Source: Wohlfahrtiimonas sp. (GTDB lineage: Bacteria > Pseudomonadota > Gammaproteobacteria > Cardiobacteriales > Wohlfahrtiimonadaceae). Taken from it: a DNA stretch of 12,909 nucleotides. Below the pieces are notes generated by a model. The model saw only the letters and a program-made list of their open reading frames with translations, was not told the DNA's origin and did not search any database. Position 1 is the first letter of the stretch. Each line of letters begins with the position of its first letter. Position numbers and translations under genes: made by a program. This document shows positions 7,581-12,909 of this stretch, one piece after another. The stretch is from the NCBI GenBank assembly GCA_030149965.1, contig JASLHB010000083.1:1-12909 (forward strand), written 5' to 3'.

Positions 7581-8906
7581 ATGAACGATACATTGAATCC
7601 AACCACAGTCGTAGAGTCCACGGCGACTTCACGCGCAAAATGGACAAGTTCTGACACAACTTGGATGCTCAGCCTTTATGGTACAGCAATCGGTGCTGGG
7701 GTTTTATTCTTGCCGATTAAAGCAGGTTCTGGCGGTTTAATTCCATTGTTATTTGTATTACTTTTCTCTTTCCCAATGGCATATTTAGCACATCGTGGAT
7801 TATGTCGTTTCATCTTAGCTGGTAGCAGTAAAGAAGGTGATATCACTGTTACAACAGAAGAGTTTTTTGGTCCAACAGCTGGTAATGTGATTACATTTTT
7901 ATACTTTTTAATCATCTTTCCAATCTTATTGATATATAGCGTCGGTTTAACCAATACAACTCTGAGTTTTATGGAAAACCAATTACATTTGATTAGTGCA
8001 ACAGCGGCTAGTTCAATTGCATTGAAATCAATAGTATCTTTAGTGATTGTGAGTGGCTTAATGTTGATCATCAACTTTGGTCAGGAAATGACACTTAAAG
8101 TAATGTCTTACTTAGTTTATCCATTTATCTTAGTTTTAATGTTTATCGCACTTTGGATGTCACAATATTGGTCAACATCAATCTTCTCAACTTGGTCAAC
8201 GGAAGATACAGTTATGGGAACATTAGGTAATATTTGGTTGATTATTCCAGTAATGGTTTTTGCCTTCAACCATTCACCAATCATCTCATCATTGGCTGTT
8301 GCGAAGAAAAAAGAATCTGAAGAAGTTGCTGAAGTTAAATGTTCTCGCATCATCAAATACGCAAATATTTTAATGGTTGTAACGGTAATGTTCTTCGTAG
8401 TGAGCTGTGCATTAGCATTATCACCAGAACAATTGTCACAAGCTGCAGAAGAAAACTTACCAATCTTGTCTTATGTGGCTAATCATTTCGGAACACCTTT
8501 CTTCTCAATCTTAGCGCCAATCGTAGCATTTGTTGCAATGTCTAAATCATTCTTCGGTCATTACTTAGGTGCAAAAGAAGGTTTTGATGGCTTAGTAACA
8601 AGAGGCGCAAAAGCAATGGGTAAAGCACCTTCCAGCAAAACAGTTAATAAAATTACATTTGTATTCATCTTCATCACTTGTTGGGTAATCGCGATTCTCT
8701 CTCCAAACGTATTAGATTTAATTGAAACTTTAGTAGGTCCAATCATTGCATCAATCTTGTTCTTATTACCAATGTATGCGATTAGCCGAGTACCAGCATT
8801 AGCGAAATACAAAGGTCAAGTTAGCAATATCTTCGTAACAGTTCTAGGTTTAATTGCAATCTCAGCAATCGTATTCAGCTTAGTCAACATGGCAATTGCA
8901 GGTTAA
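7581..8906 (+). CDS. sdaC: Serine permease SdaC-like (HAAAP family)
   Basis: Inner-membrane amino acid transporter of the hydroxy/aromatic amino acid permease family, most like the L-serine:proton symporter SdaC. The 441-residue product is close to the E. coli length (about 430) and has about eleven hydrophobic segments, beginning with WMLSLYGTAIGAGVLFLPI (28-46), the family's first helix with its Gly-rich turn. The stretch KSFFGHYLGAKEGFDG is nearly the same as in E. coli SdaC. AAGGAG (7570-7575) sits five bases before the ATG. The next gene encodes L-serine ammonia-lyase, which supports serine as the substrate; threonine may also be carried. No promoter is evident in the 53-base gap after the regulator, so the two may share a transcript. 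Confidence 0.88.
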   Translation: MNDTLNPTTVVESTATSRAKWTSSDTTWMLSLYGTAIGAGVLFLPIKAGSGGLIPLLFVLLFSFPMAYLAHRGLCRFILAGSSKEGDITVTTEEFFGPTAGNVITFLYFLIIFPILLIYSVGLTNTTLSFMENQLHLISATAASSIALKSIVSLVIVSGLMLIINFGQEMTLKVMSYLVYPFILVLMFIALWMSQYWSTSIFSTWSTEDTVMGTLGNIWLIIPVMVFAFNHSPIISSLAVAKKKESEEVAEVKCSRIIKYANILMVVTVMFFVVSCALALSPEQLSQAAEENLPILSYVANHFGTPFFSILAPIVAFVAMSKSFFGHYLGAKEGFDGLVTRGAKAMGKAPSSKTVNKITFVFIFITCWVIAILSPNVLDLIETLVGPIIASILFLLPMYAISRVPALAKYKGQVSNIFVTVLGLIAISAIVFSLVNMAIAG

Positions 8907-8943
8907 TCGAAACATTCAGATATATTTCAAGACATAAAAAATG

Positions 8944-8969
8944 GAGGCTAGTTTTAAAACACTAGCCTC
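8944..8969 (+). other. Intercistronic stem-loop between sdaC and sdaA
   Basis: GAGGCTAGT (8944-8952) pairs perfectly with ACTAGCCTC (8961-8969) around an 8-base loop. It lies 37 bases after the sdaC stop and 12 bases before the sdaA ribosome site. No T run follows on the + strand, so it is not a normal terminator; a processing, stability or attenuation element is more likely. It also shows that an upstream in-frame ATG at 8941 is leader, not coding sequence. Confidence 0.65.
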
Positions 8970-8994
8970 TCAAATAAAAATAGGAGATTCCTCT

Positions 8995-10362
8995 ATGATC
9001 AGCACCTTCGAAATCTACAAAATTGGTATTGGCCCTTCAAGTTCGCACACAGTTGGCCCAATGAAAGCAGCTAAATCTTTTACGAATGAATTGATTGACC
9101 AATCATTAATTGAAAGCACTACAAGCATTGTTGTTGATTTATATGGAGCATTATCATTAACAGGTAAAGGGCATTTAACAGATACAGCGATTATTCTGGG
9201 CTTAGCTGGCAATGATCCAGCAACTGTAGAGATTGAAAAAATCCCTGAGTTTATGACTAGATTGGAAAGAACTAATAGATTACCAATGATGGAAAATAAA
9301 TATTGTGTTGATTTTCCATTAGAAACTAGCATGAATTTTCATACAGAGTTTTTACCATTACATGAAAATGGCATGAGAATTAGAGCCTATCGTGATGACG
9401 AAGTATTATTAAGTAAAACATATTATTCAATTGGTGGCGGTACAATCGTTGATGAAGAAAGCTTTGGTCAAAAAGCAACGTCAACTGTTGAAGTACCATA
9501 TCCATTCACTAGCGCGGATGAGTTAACGCAACAAAGCAAAGAAAATTCGTTATCGATTTCAGGCTTAATGTTGAAAAATGAATTATGTATGCATTCAATG
9601 GAAGAGATTCAAGAGCACTTTGAGCATGTTATCAAAGTGATGAAAGAAGGCATTGAGCGTGGCATGAAAACAGAAGGATTGTTACCAGGTGAATTTAAAG
9701 TACCTCGTAGAGCGCCAGATTTATATCGTTCAATTTCTGCACAAGACAAATTATCCAATGATCCGATGGCGACAATGGATTGGGTGAATATGTATGCATT
9801 TGCAGTGAATGAAGAAAATGCAGCAGGTGGACGAGTTGTCACAGCACCAACGAATGGTGCTTGCGGTATCATTCCAGCAGTATTGGCATATTATGATAAA
9901 TTTGTAGAGCCATTAACTTTTGATGCATATTTGAAATTCTATCTTGCTAGCTCGGCTGTTGCGATTTTATATAAATTGAATGCTTCGATTTCTGGTGCTG
10001 AAGTTGGTTGTCAAGGTGAAGTGGGTGTTGCATGTTCAATGGCTGCAGCGGGTTTGGCAGAATTGATGGGCGGTAGCTCAACCCAAGTTTGTATGGCTGC
10101 TGAAATTGGTATGGAGCATAATCTAGGTCTAACTTGTGATCCAATTGGTGGGCAAGTTCAAGTACCTTGTATTGAACGTAATGCAATTGGTGCAGTGAAA
10201 GCAATCAATGCAGCGCGTATGGCATTACATCGCAATAGTACGCCAACAGTTTCATTGGATAAAGTTATTCAAACAATGTATGAAACTGGTAAAGATATGC
10301 ACTGCAAATACCGTGAAACATCACAAGGTGGCTTAGCTGCAGTGATTACAAGATGCAGTTAA
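8995..10362 (+). CDS. sdaA: L-serine ammonia-lyase, iron-sulfur dependent
   Basis: Single-chain [4Fe-4S] L-serine dehydratase that converts L-serine to pyruvate and ammonia in the cytoplasm. The 455-residue product matches E. coli SdaA (454). The N-terminal beta domain starts FEIYKIGIGPSSSHTVGPM (5-23), the family signature; the catalytic alpha domain carries TAPTNGACGIIPA (283-295). Iron-sulfur cysteines are Cys339 (GAEVGCQGE), Cys381 (TCDPIGG) and Cys392 (PCIERN), with the family's spacing. Cys454, the penultimate residue, fits the C-terminal cysteine that folds into the active site in the characterised Legionella enzyme. The ATG at 8995 is chosen because AGGAG (8982-8986) lies eight bases upstream and the family begins here; the in-frame ATG at 8941 would add 18 residues encoded by a hairpin. 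Oxygen-sensitive cluster chemistry is expected. It works with SdaC upstream. Confidence 0.94.
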   Translation: MISTFEIYKIGIGPSSSHTVGPMKAAKSFTNELIDQSLIESTTSIVVDLYGALSLTGKGHLTDTAIILGLAGNDPATVEIEKIPEFMTRLERTNRLPMMENKYCVDFPLETSMNFHTEFLPLHENGMRIRAYRDDEVLLSKTYYSIGGGTIVDEESFGQKATSTVEVPYPFTSADELTQQSKENSLSISGLMLKNELCMHSMEEIQEHFEHVIKVMKEGIERGMKTEGLLPGEFKVPRRAPDLYRSISAQDKLSNDPMATMDWVNMYAFAVNEENAAGGRVVTAPTNGACGIIPAVLAYYDKFVEPLTFDAYLKFYLASSAVAILYKLNASISGAEVGCQGEVGVACSMAAAGLAELMGGSSTQVCMAAEIGMEHNLGLTCDPIGGQVQVPCIERNAIGAVKAINAARMALHRNSTPTVSLDKVIQTMYETGKDMHCKYRETSQGGLAAVITRCS

Positions 10363-10384
10363 TATTATTCCCCCGAATAATATT
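10361..10384 (+). other. Perfect hairpin with CCCC loop at the sdaA stop
   Basis: AATATTATTC (10361-10370) and GAATAATATT (10375-10384) form a perfect 10-bp stem with a CCCC loop, starting inside the sdaA stop codon. No T run follows, so it is not itself a terminator. It shares the apical sequence TCCCCCGA with the terminator hairpin downstream. Confidence 0.7.
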
Positions 10385-10396
10385 AGGTGTAAAGTG

Positions 10397-10429
10397 AAAA
10401 CCCCATCATCCCCCGATGGGGTTTTTTTA
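10397..10429 (+). terminator. Rho-independent terminator of sdaC-sdaA, possibly bidirectional
   Basis: AAAACCCCATC (10397-10407) pairs with GATGGGGTTTT (10415-10425), with a C-rich 7-base loop and seven Ts from 10422 to 10428. On the - strand the stem is followed by TTTT, so it may also end the convergent operon whose last stop is at 10444. Confidence 0.92.
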
Positions 10430-10443
10430 TGGATTGTTATCGC

Positions 10444-10851
10444 CTAAGCTGATGGAGCAGTGACTGTAATTATTTGTGATTGATTCAAACCTTCTAGAAT
10501 AATGTCAGCTTGTACAGTCACTTCAACTTTTAAGGCATGTTGGCATTCAATGGCAATTGCTTGGGTGAAATATTCTAAATCCCTTACAGTTTTATGGCCA
10601 ATGAATGCTTTGATATATTTCTCTAAAGAAAATAATTCTAATAATACTTGATCGGCTATATAACTAATGCTAATCGTTGAACCAGCTTTAGGATTTTGAC
10701 TCGCTTGGCATAAAATTGGGAGTTGAATCACATGCTTTACAGCTGTTTTTAATTCAGGATATTGATTGCGGATTAAATCAATAGGGAAATCATGGTGCGC
10801 GGAAGCATACTGTAAAATTACAGTATCAATCATAGGTTTTTTCATAATCAT
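10444..10851 (-). CDS. Short QueF-like T-fold protein
   Basis: Protein of 135 residues with no certain assignment. Its middle resembles QueF (preQ0 reductase, T-fold): ILCQASQNPK (46-55) lines up with the QueF nucleophile segment LCPxTGQPD, followed by TISISYIAD (59-67) against QueF's TIxIxYIPD, and by LELFSLEKYIKAF (71-83) against VESKSLKLYLxSF. Cys48 holds the nucleophile place. The acidic residue after QP is replaced (Lys55), the His-Glu substrate pair appears as Leu92-Glu93, and the C-terminal RGG segment of QueF is missing. Unimodular QueF is usually about 150-165 residues, so this is short. GTP cyclohydrolase I-like T-folds are a more distant alternative. It starts ten bases after the stop of a VUT transporter gene that has a preQ1-type riboswitch, which independently points to deazapurine metabolism. 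A second ATG at 10845 is possible; the ribosome site is weak. Confidence 0.6.
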   Translation of the reverse strand: MIMKKPMIDTVILQYASAHHDFPIDLIRNQYPELKTAVKHVIQLPILCQASQNPKAGSTISISYIADQVLLELFSLEKYIKAFIGHKTVRDLEYFTQAIAIECQHALKVEVTVQADIILEGLNQSQIITVTAPSA

Positions 10852-10861
10852 TCAATATTAT

Positions 10862-11401
10862 TTAATGAGTGGATAAAATCGTAGAATTGTTATTTTTAGG
10901 TTTTGCAATGAATACTTTGCTGATGATGGTTGAGGCAATAAGCATCTTTGCAATAATATCTGCAAAAATAATTTCAGCCATCATTGGTAATTCAAAAATC
11001 CCATAAAAGGCAATGAATGTGAACAATGTACTATCAATAGGAATGCTTGCTGTATTGCTTGCTAATACGCGAATATGCCAAGAATGTTGTTTGAGTTTCT
11101 CAAATACGCCAGTATTCATTAATTCACTGAACAAAATGGCAAGAAATGAAGCCAATAAAAATCGCCATGGAATATCAAAATAAAAGGAACAAATAGTATT
11201 CACAACCAAAGCAAGTGCAATGCCCAATAAAGCAAAGTTCAAACTATAACGATGAAGATGATCGCGTAATGTGAAAACAAAAGCGAAGAAGATTGTGCCG
11301 TAACTGAGCATGCCAAAGAAAGGTAACTCAATAAAATGATCTAATAATAGATTTGCAACGAGCACGCTTGCCACATAGGCAATGAGATAGATATATTTCA
11401 T
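10862..11401 (-). CDS. VUT-family membrane protein, probable queuosine-precursor transporter
   Basis: Integral inner-membrane protein of 179 residues with about five to six hydrophobic helices. Family marks of the VUT group (related to the preQ0/preQ1 transporter YhhQ) are seen: FTLRDHLHR (43-51), LFSELMNTGVFEKLK (about 90-104), and LASN followed by IPIDSTLF (about 113-127) leading into the helix FIAFYGIF. The ATG at 11401 has AAGG six bases upstream, the ribosome site embedded in a predicted preQ1 riboswitch, which supports uptake of preQ1 or a related deazapurine. The next gene, ten bases downstream, encodes a QueF-like protein, forming a two-gene operon divergent from pncA. Substrate is inferred from riboswitch and family; some VUT proteins remain uncharacterised. 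Confidence 0.82.
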   Translation of the reverse strand: MKYIYLIAYVASVLVANLLLDHFIELPFFGMLSYGTIFFAFVFTLRDHLHRYSLNFALLGIALALVVNTICSFYFDIPWRFLLASFLAILFSELMNTGVFEKLKQHSWHIRVLASNTASIPIDSTLFTFIAFYGIFELPMMAEIIFADIIAKMLIASTIISKVFIAKPKNNNSTILSTH

Positions 11402-11407
11402 AGCTAA

Positions 11408-11440
11408 CCTTTTTATTTAAATTGGGGTGAGGGAACCCAA
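11408..11440 (-). promoter_or_regulatory. Probable preQ1 class I riboswitch controlling the VUT gene
   Basis: Read on the - strand, a 5-bp stem TTGGG (11440-11436) with CCCAA (11426-11422) encloses the 9-base loop TTCCCTCAC (11435-11427), and a 14-base A-rich tail TTTAAATAAAAAGG (11421-11408) follows. This is the architecture of the preQ1-I pseudoknot aptamer: loop starting with U, AC before the 3' strand, A-rich tail, and tail end pairing with loop C residues (CCU with AGG). It closely resembles the Thermoanaerobacter tengcongensis aptamer as I recall it, including tail length; the loop is one base shorter. The tail ends in the Shine-Dalgarno AAGG, six bases before the ATG, so ligand binding would block translation. 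Confidence 0.75.
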
Positions 11441-11456
11441 GTAATTCAAGCGCTAA

Positions 11457-11462
11457 ATTTTA
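11457..11462 (-). promoter_or_regulatory. Possible -10 element of the VUT operon
   Basis: On the - strand TAAAAT (11462-11457) would start transcription near 11450, about ten bases before the riboswitch stem, giving a compact leader. The upstream TTTCAA (11484-11479) at 16-base spacing is a poor -35. Assignment is tentative. Confidence 0.35.
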
Positions 11463-11537
11463 CACGAATTTAGATATATTGAAAGGTTTGAAAGGAAATG
11501 TATTTGTTTAATTTACTAAACTCTTCGTGGCGGTTAC

Positions 11538-11543
11538 TATACT
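11538..11543 (+). promoter_or_regulatory. Possible -10 element of pncA
   Basis: TATACT at 11538-11543 lies 27 bases before the pncA start codon, close to the consensus -10. No good -35 is seen at 16-18 bases upstream. The leader would be about 20 bases and contains only the ribosome site. Confidence 0.4.
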
Positions 11544-11570
11544 CATGATCATTCAATGGCGGAGAGGATA

Positions 11571-12116
11571 ATGAAAGCATTAATTAATATTGATTACACA
11601 TTTGATTTTGTTGCAACAGAAGGGAAGCTGACAACGGCAGAAGTTGGGCAGAAGCTGCATGATGATATCTTAGCGCTCACAAAGCATTTTGTAGATGAAG
11701 GTGATTATGTTGTGTTTGCGATTGATGGACATGAACCTAAAGATCAATATCATCCTGAGAATAAACTCTTTCCTGCGCATAATGTAATGGGTACGAAAGG
11801 GCGTAATTTATATGGTGATTTAGCAAAATACTATGCTGAACATCGTCATGATCCAACCATTTATTGGATAGATAAGCGCCATTATTCAGCATTCAGCGGC
11901 ACTGATTTGGATATTCGTTTGCGTGAAAGAGATATTAAAGAGCTACATTTAGTGGGAGTTTGTACAGATATTTGTGTATTGCACACAGCGATTGATGCTT
12001 ATAATTTGGGTTATGATATTGTGATTCATGAAAAAGGTGTTGCAAGCTTCGATGCAGTTGGACATGAATGGGCATTGAAGCATTTTAAGAATGTATTAGG
12101 TGCGACAATTGTGTAG
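11571..12116 (+). CDS. pncA: Nicotinamidase (isochorismatase-fold cysteine hydrolase)
   Basis: Cytoplasmic amidase of NAD salvage that converts nicotinamide to nicotinate and ammonia. The 181-residue protein has the catalytic triad Asp8 (INIDYTFDF), Lys102 (DKRHYSAF) and Cys135 (GVCTDICVLHTA), and the metal-binding set Asp52, His54 and His70 (AIDGHEP and FPAHNVMGTKG) that marks nicotinamidases within the isochorismatase fold. The whole sequence resembles Bacillus subtilis PncA (YueJ) along its length, including DQYHPE, RYSAF-like and LRERDIKELHLVGVCTDIC segments, more than the longer E. coli PncA. The ATG at 11571 is chosen because GGAG (11561-11564) sits six bases upstream; the in-frame ATG at 11556 would place this site inside the coding region. 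It is divergent from the VUT operon and followed by a 67-base gap before lemA. Confidence 0.87.
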   Translation: MKALINIDYTFDFVATEGKLTTAEVGQKLHDDILALTKHFVDEGDYVVFAIDGHEPKDQYHPENKLFPAHNVMGTKGRNLYGDLAKYYAEHRHDPTIYWIDKRHYSAFSGTDLDIRLRERDIKELHLVGVCTDICVLHTAIDAYNLGYDIVIHEKGVASFDAVGHEWALKHFKNVLGATIV

Positions 12117-12150
12117 ATAATCCGCAAGATAATGATGACAATTAATCCTG

Positions 12151-12156
12151 TATAAT
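12151..12156 (+). promoter_or_regulatory. Possible -10 element of the lemA operon
   Basis: A consensus TATAAT lies at 12151-12156, 27 bases before the lemA start. The -35 position has no good match. No terminator is visible between pncA and lemA, so read-through from pncA is also possible. Confidence 0.4.
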
Positions 12157-12183
12157 CATCGAAAATCAAACAATGGATTAGCT

Positions 12184-12750
12184 ATGACAATAACAACGAT
12201 TTTCATCATTATTTTGGTCATTTTATTGCTGATTATTATCGGCATTATCTCCGTTTATAATCAGCTGATTAAACATCAACAAATGTCTAATGAAGCATTT
12301 GCAAGCATGGATGTTTTCTTAAAAAAACGTTATGACTTAATTCCTATGTTGGTTTCTGTTACATCAGGTGCACGTGATCATGAGGCAAAAGTTTTGAAAG
12401 AAATTATAGATCTCCGATCACAAAGCTTGAATGGCAAATTATCTGTAGGAAAATTGGGTGAAAATGAGTTAAAACTCAGTGATCGAATTAATCAGTTATT
12501 GCTCCTACTGGAAAGCTATCCTGATATTAAAGCCAACCAAAATTTTCAGCAATTGCATCAATCATTAGTGCAAATTGAAGATGATATCAGCAAAGCGCGT
12601 AGATATTACAATGCGACAGTTCGCCATTATTTAACGTATAAACAACAATTCCCAAATGTCATCATTGCTTCTATGTTTAATTTCTCAGGGATTGAATATT
12701 TTGCAGTGAATGATGCAGTAGAACGTAATGCCCAAACTATTTCTTTATAA
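12184..12750 (+). CDS. LemA family membrane protein
   Basis: Protein of 188 residues with one strongly hydrophobic N-terminal helix (about 5-25) and a helical domain outside the membrane or facing the periplasm. LemA-family marks are YNQLI (25-29), SMDVFLKKRYDLIPMLV (about 41-57), the HEAKV turn (66-70), YPDIKANQNFQQL (112-124), the ARRYYNATVRHY stretch (138-149), and FPNVIIASMF (156-165). The length is normal. The biochemical role of LemA proteins is not settled. The gene is followed 15 bases later by a DUF2207-type gene, the usual LemA partner, so they form an operon. The ribosome site is weak (GGA at 12175-12177). Confidence 0.85.
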   Translation: MTITTIFIIILVILLLIIIGIISVYNQLIKHQQMSNEAFASMDVFLKKRYDLIPMLVSVTSGARDHEAKVLKEIIDLRSQSLNGKLSVGKLGENELKLSDRINQLLLLLESYPDIKANQNFQQLHQSLVQIEDDISKARRYYNATVRHYLTYKQQFPNVIIASMFNFSGIEYFAVNDAVERNAQTISL

Positions 12751-12765
12751 GTAGGGCGAATTGTT

Positions 12766-12909
12766 ATGAAATTTTTTTTACAGATATTATTTGTATGCTT
12801 GGTTATTTGTTTGGATATTGTGCTGGCAGATCATATTGATCGCTATGATTCTGATATTACAGTGTTAGAAGATGGCGCAATTGATGTTGTAGAATTCCTT
12901 CAGCTATCC
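12766..12909 (+). CDS. DUF2207-type secreted/membrane protein, 5' part only
   Basis: First 48 codons of a gene cut by the right edge of the window. The product starts with a signal peptide (MKFFLQILFVCLVICLDIVLA, cut likely before DHIDRY) followed by DSDITVLEDGAIDVVEFLQLS, which fits the opening beta-strands of DUF2207 proteins (a pattern of alternating hydrophobic residues around a DG turn and VxE). The position directly after lemA, with AGGG (12753-12756) nine bases before the ATG, supports this, since DUF2207 membrane proteins commonly follow lemA. The membrane helices and the glycine-rich tail usual in the family lie outside the window and could not be checked. Confidence 0.65.
   Translation, partial: MKFFLQILFVCLVICLDIVLADHIDRYDSDITVLEDGAIDVVEFLQLS

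Noticed and set aside
7676..8074. 132-codon open frame on the - strand
   Set aside because: Antisense shadow of sdaC; its composition follows from the helices encoded on the other strand.
8941..8994. ATG at 8941 as the start of sdaA
   Set aside because: It adds 18 residues not found in the family and encoded by a hairpin; the ATG at 8995 has AGGAG and gives the normal length and N-terminus.

Overview
The window is from an AT-rich gammaproteobacterium. The gene set fits: a ybbA-ybbP pair as in Enterobacteria, a SdaC-type serine permease, a YheO/DauR-type regulator and a cardiolipin-synthase-like protein. A small-genome order such as Cardiobacteriales is a guess I cannot test. Coding density is high. 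No tRNA, rRNA, insertion sequence, prophage or CRISPR array is visible.

Layout. (1) 1-4855, + strand: ABC exporter pair YbbA-YbbP, then a ClsC-type phospholipase D-fold enzyme. (2) 5001-6634, +: two secreted dihaem cytochromes c, TsdB and TsdA (thiosulfate dehydrogenase / tetrathionate reductase), closed by a strong terminator. (3) 6829-10429, +: a YheO/DauR-type regulator, serine permease SdaC and iron-sulfur L-serine ammonia-lyase SdaA, ending in two tandem hairpins of which the second is a terminator. (4) 10444-11450, - strand: a small operon of a VUT-family membrane protein and a short QueF-like T-fold protein. Its leader carries what looks like a class I preQ1 riboswitch. (5) 11571-12116, +: nicotinamidase PncA, divergent from the operon. 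(6) 12184 to the end, +: a LemA-family protein and the first 48 codons of a DUF2207-type secreted protein, cut by the window edge.

How the genes work together. TsdB and TsdA form a periplasmic electron-transfer pair linking thiosulfate/tetrathionate to the respiratory chain. The regulator-sdaC-sdaA block imports L-serine and deaminates it to pyruvate and ammonia. The VUT protein, its riboswitch and the QueF-like protein together point to uptake and handling of a queuosine precursor. PncA feeds NAD salvage.

The most interesting item is the riboswitch-controlled VUT + QueF-like pair. The small T-fold protein keeps the QueF framework and a cysteine at the nucleophile position, but it lacks other residues needed for preQ0 reduction and the usual C-terminal part, so its role in deazapurine metabolism is open. 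All functional statements rest on motif recognition by eye; no database search was run.
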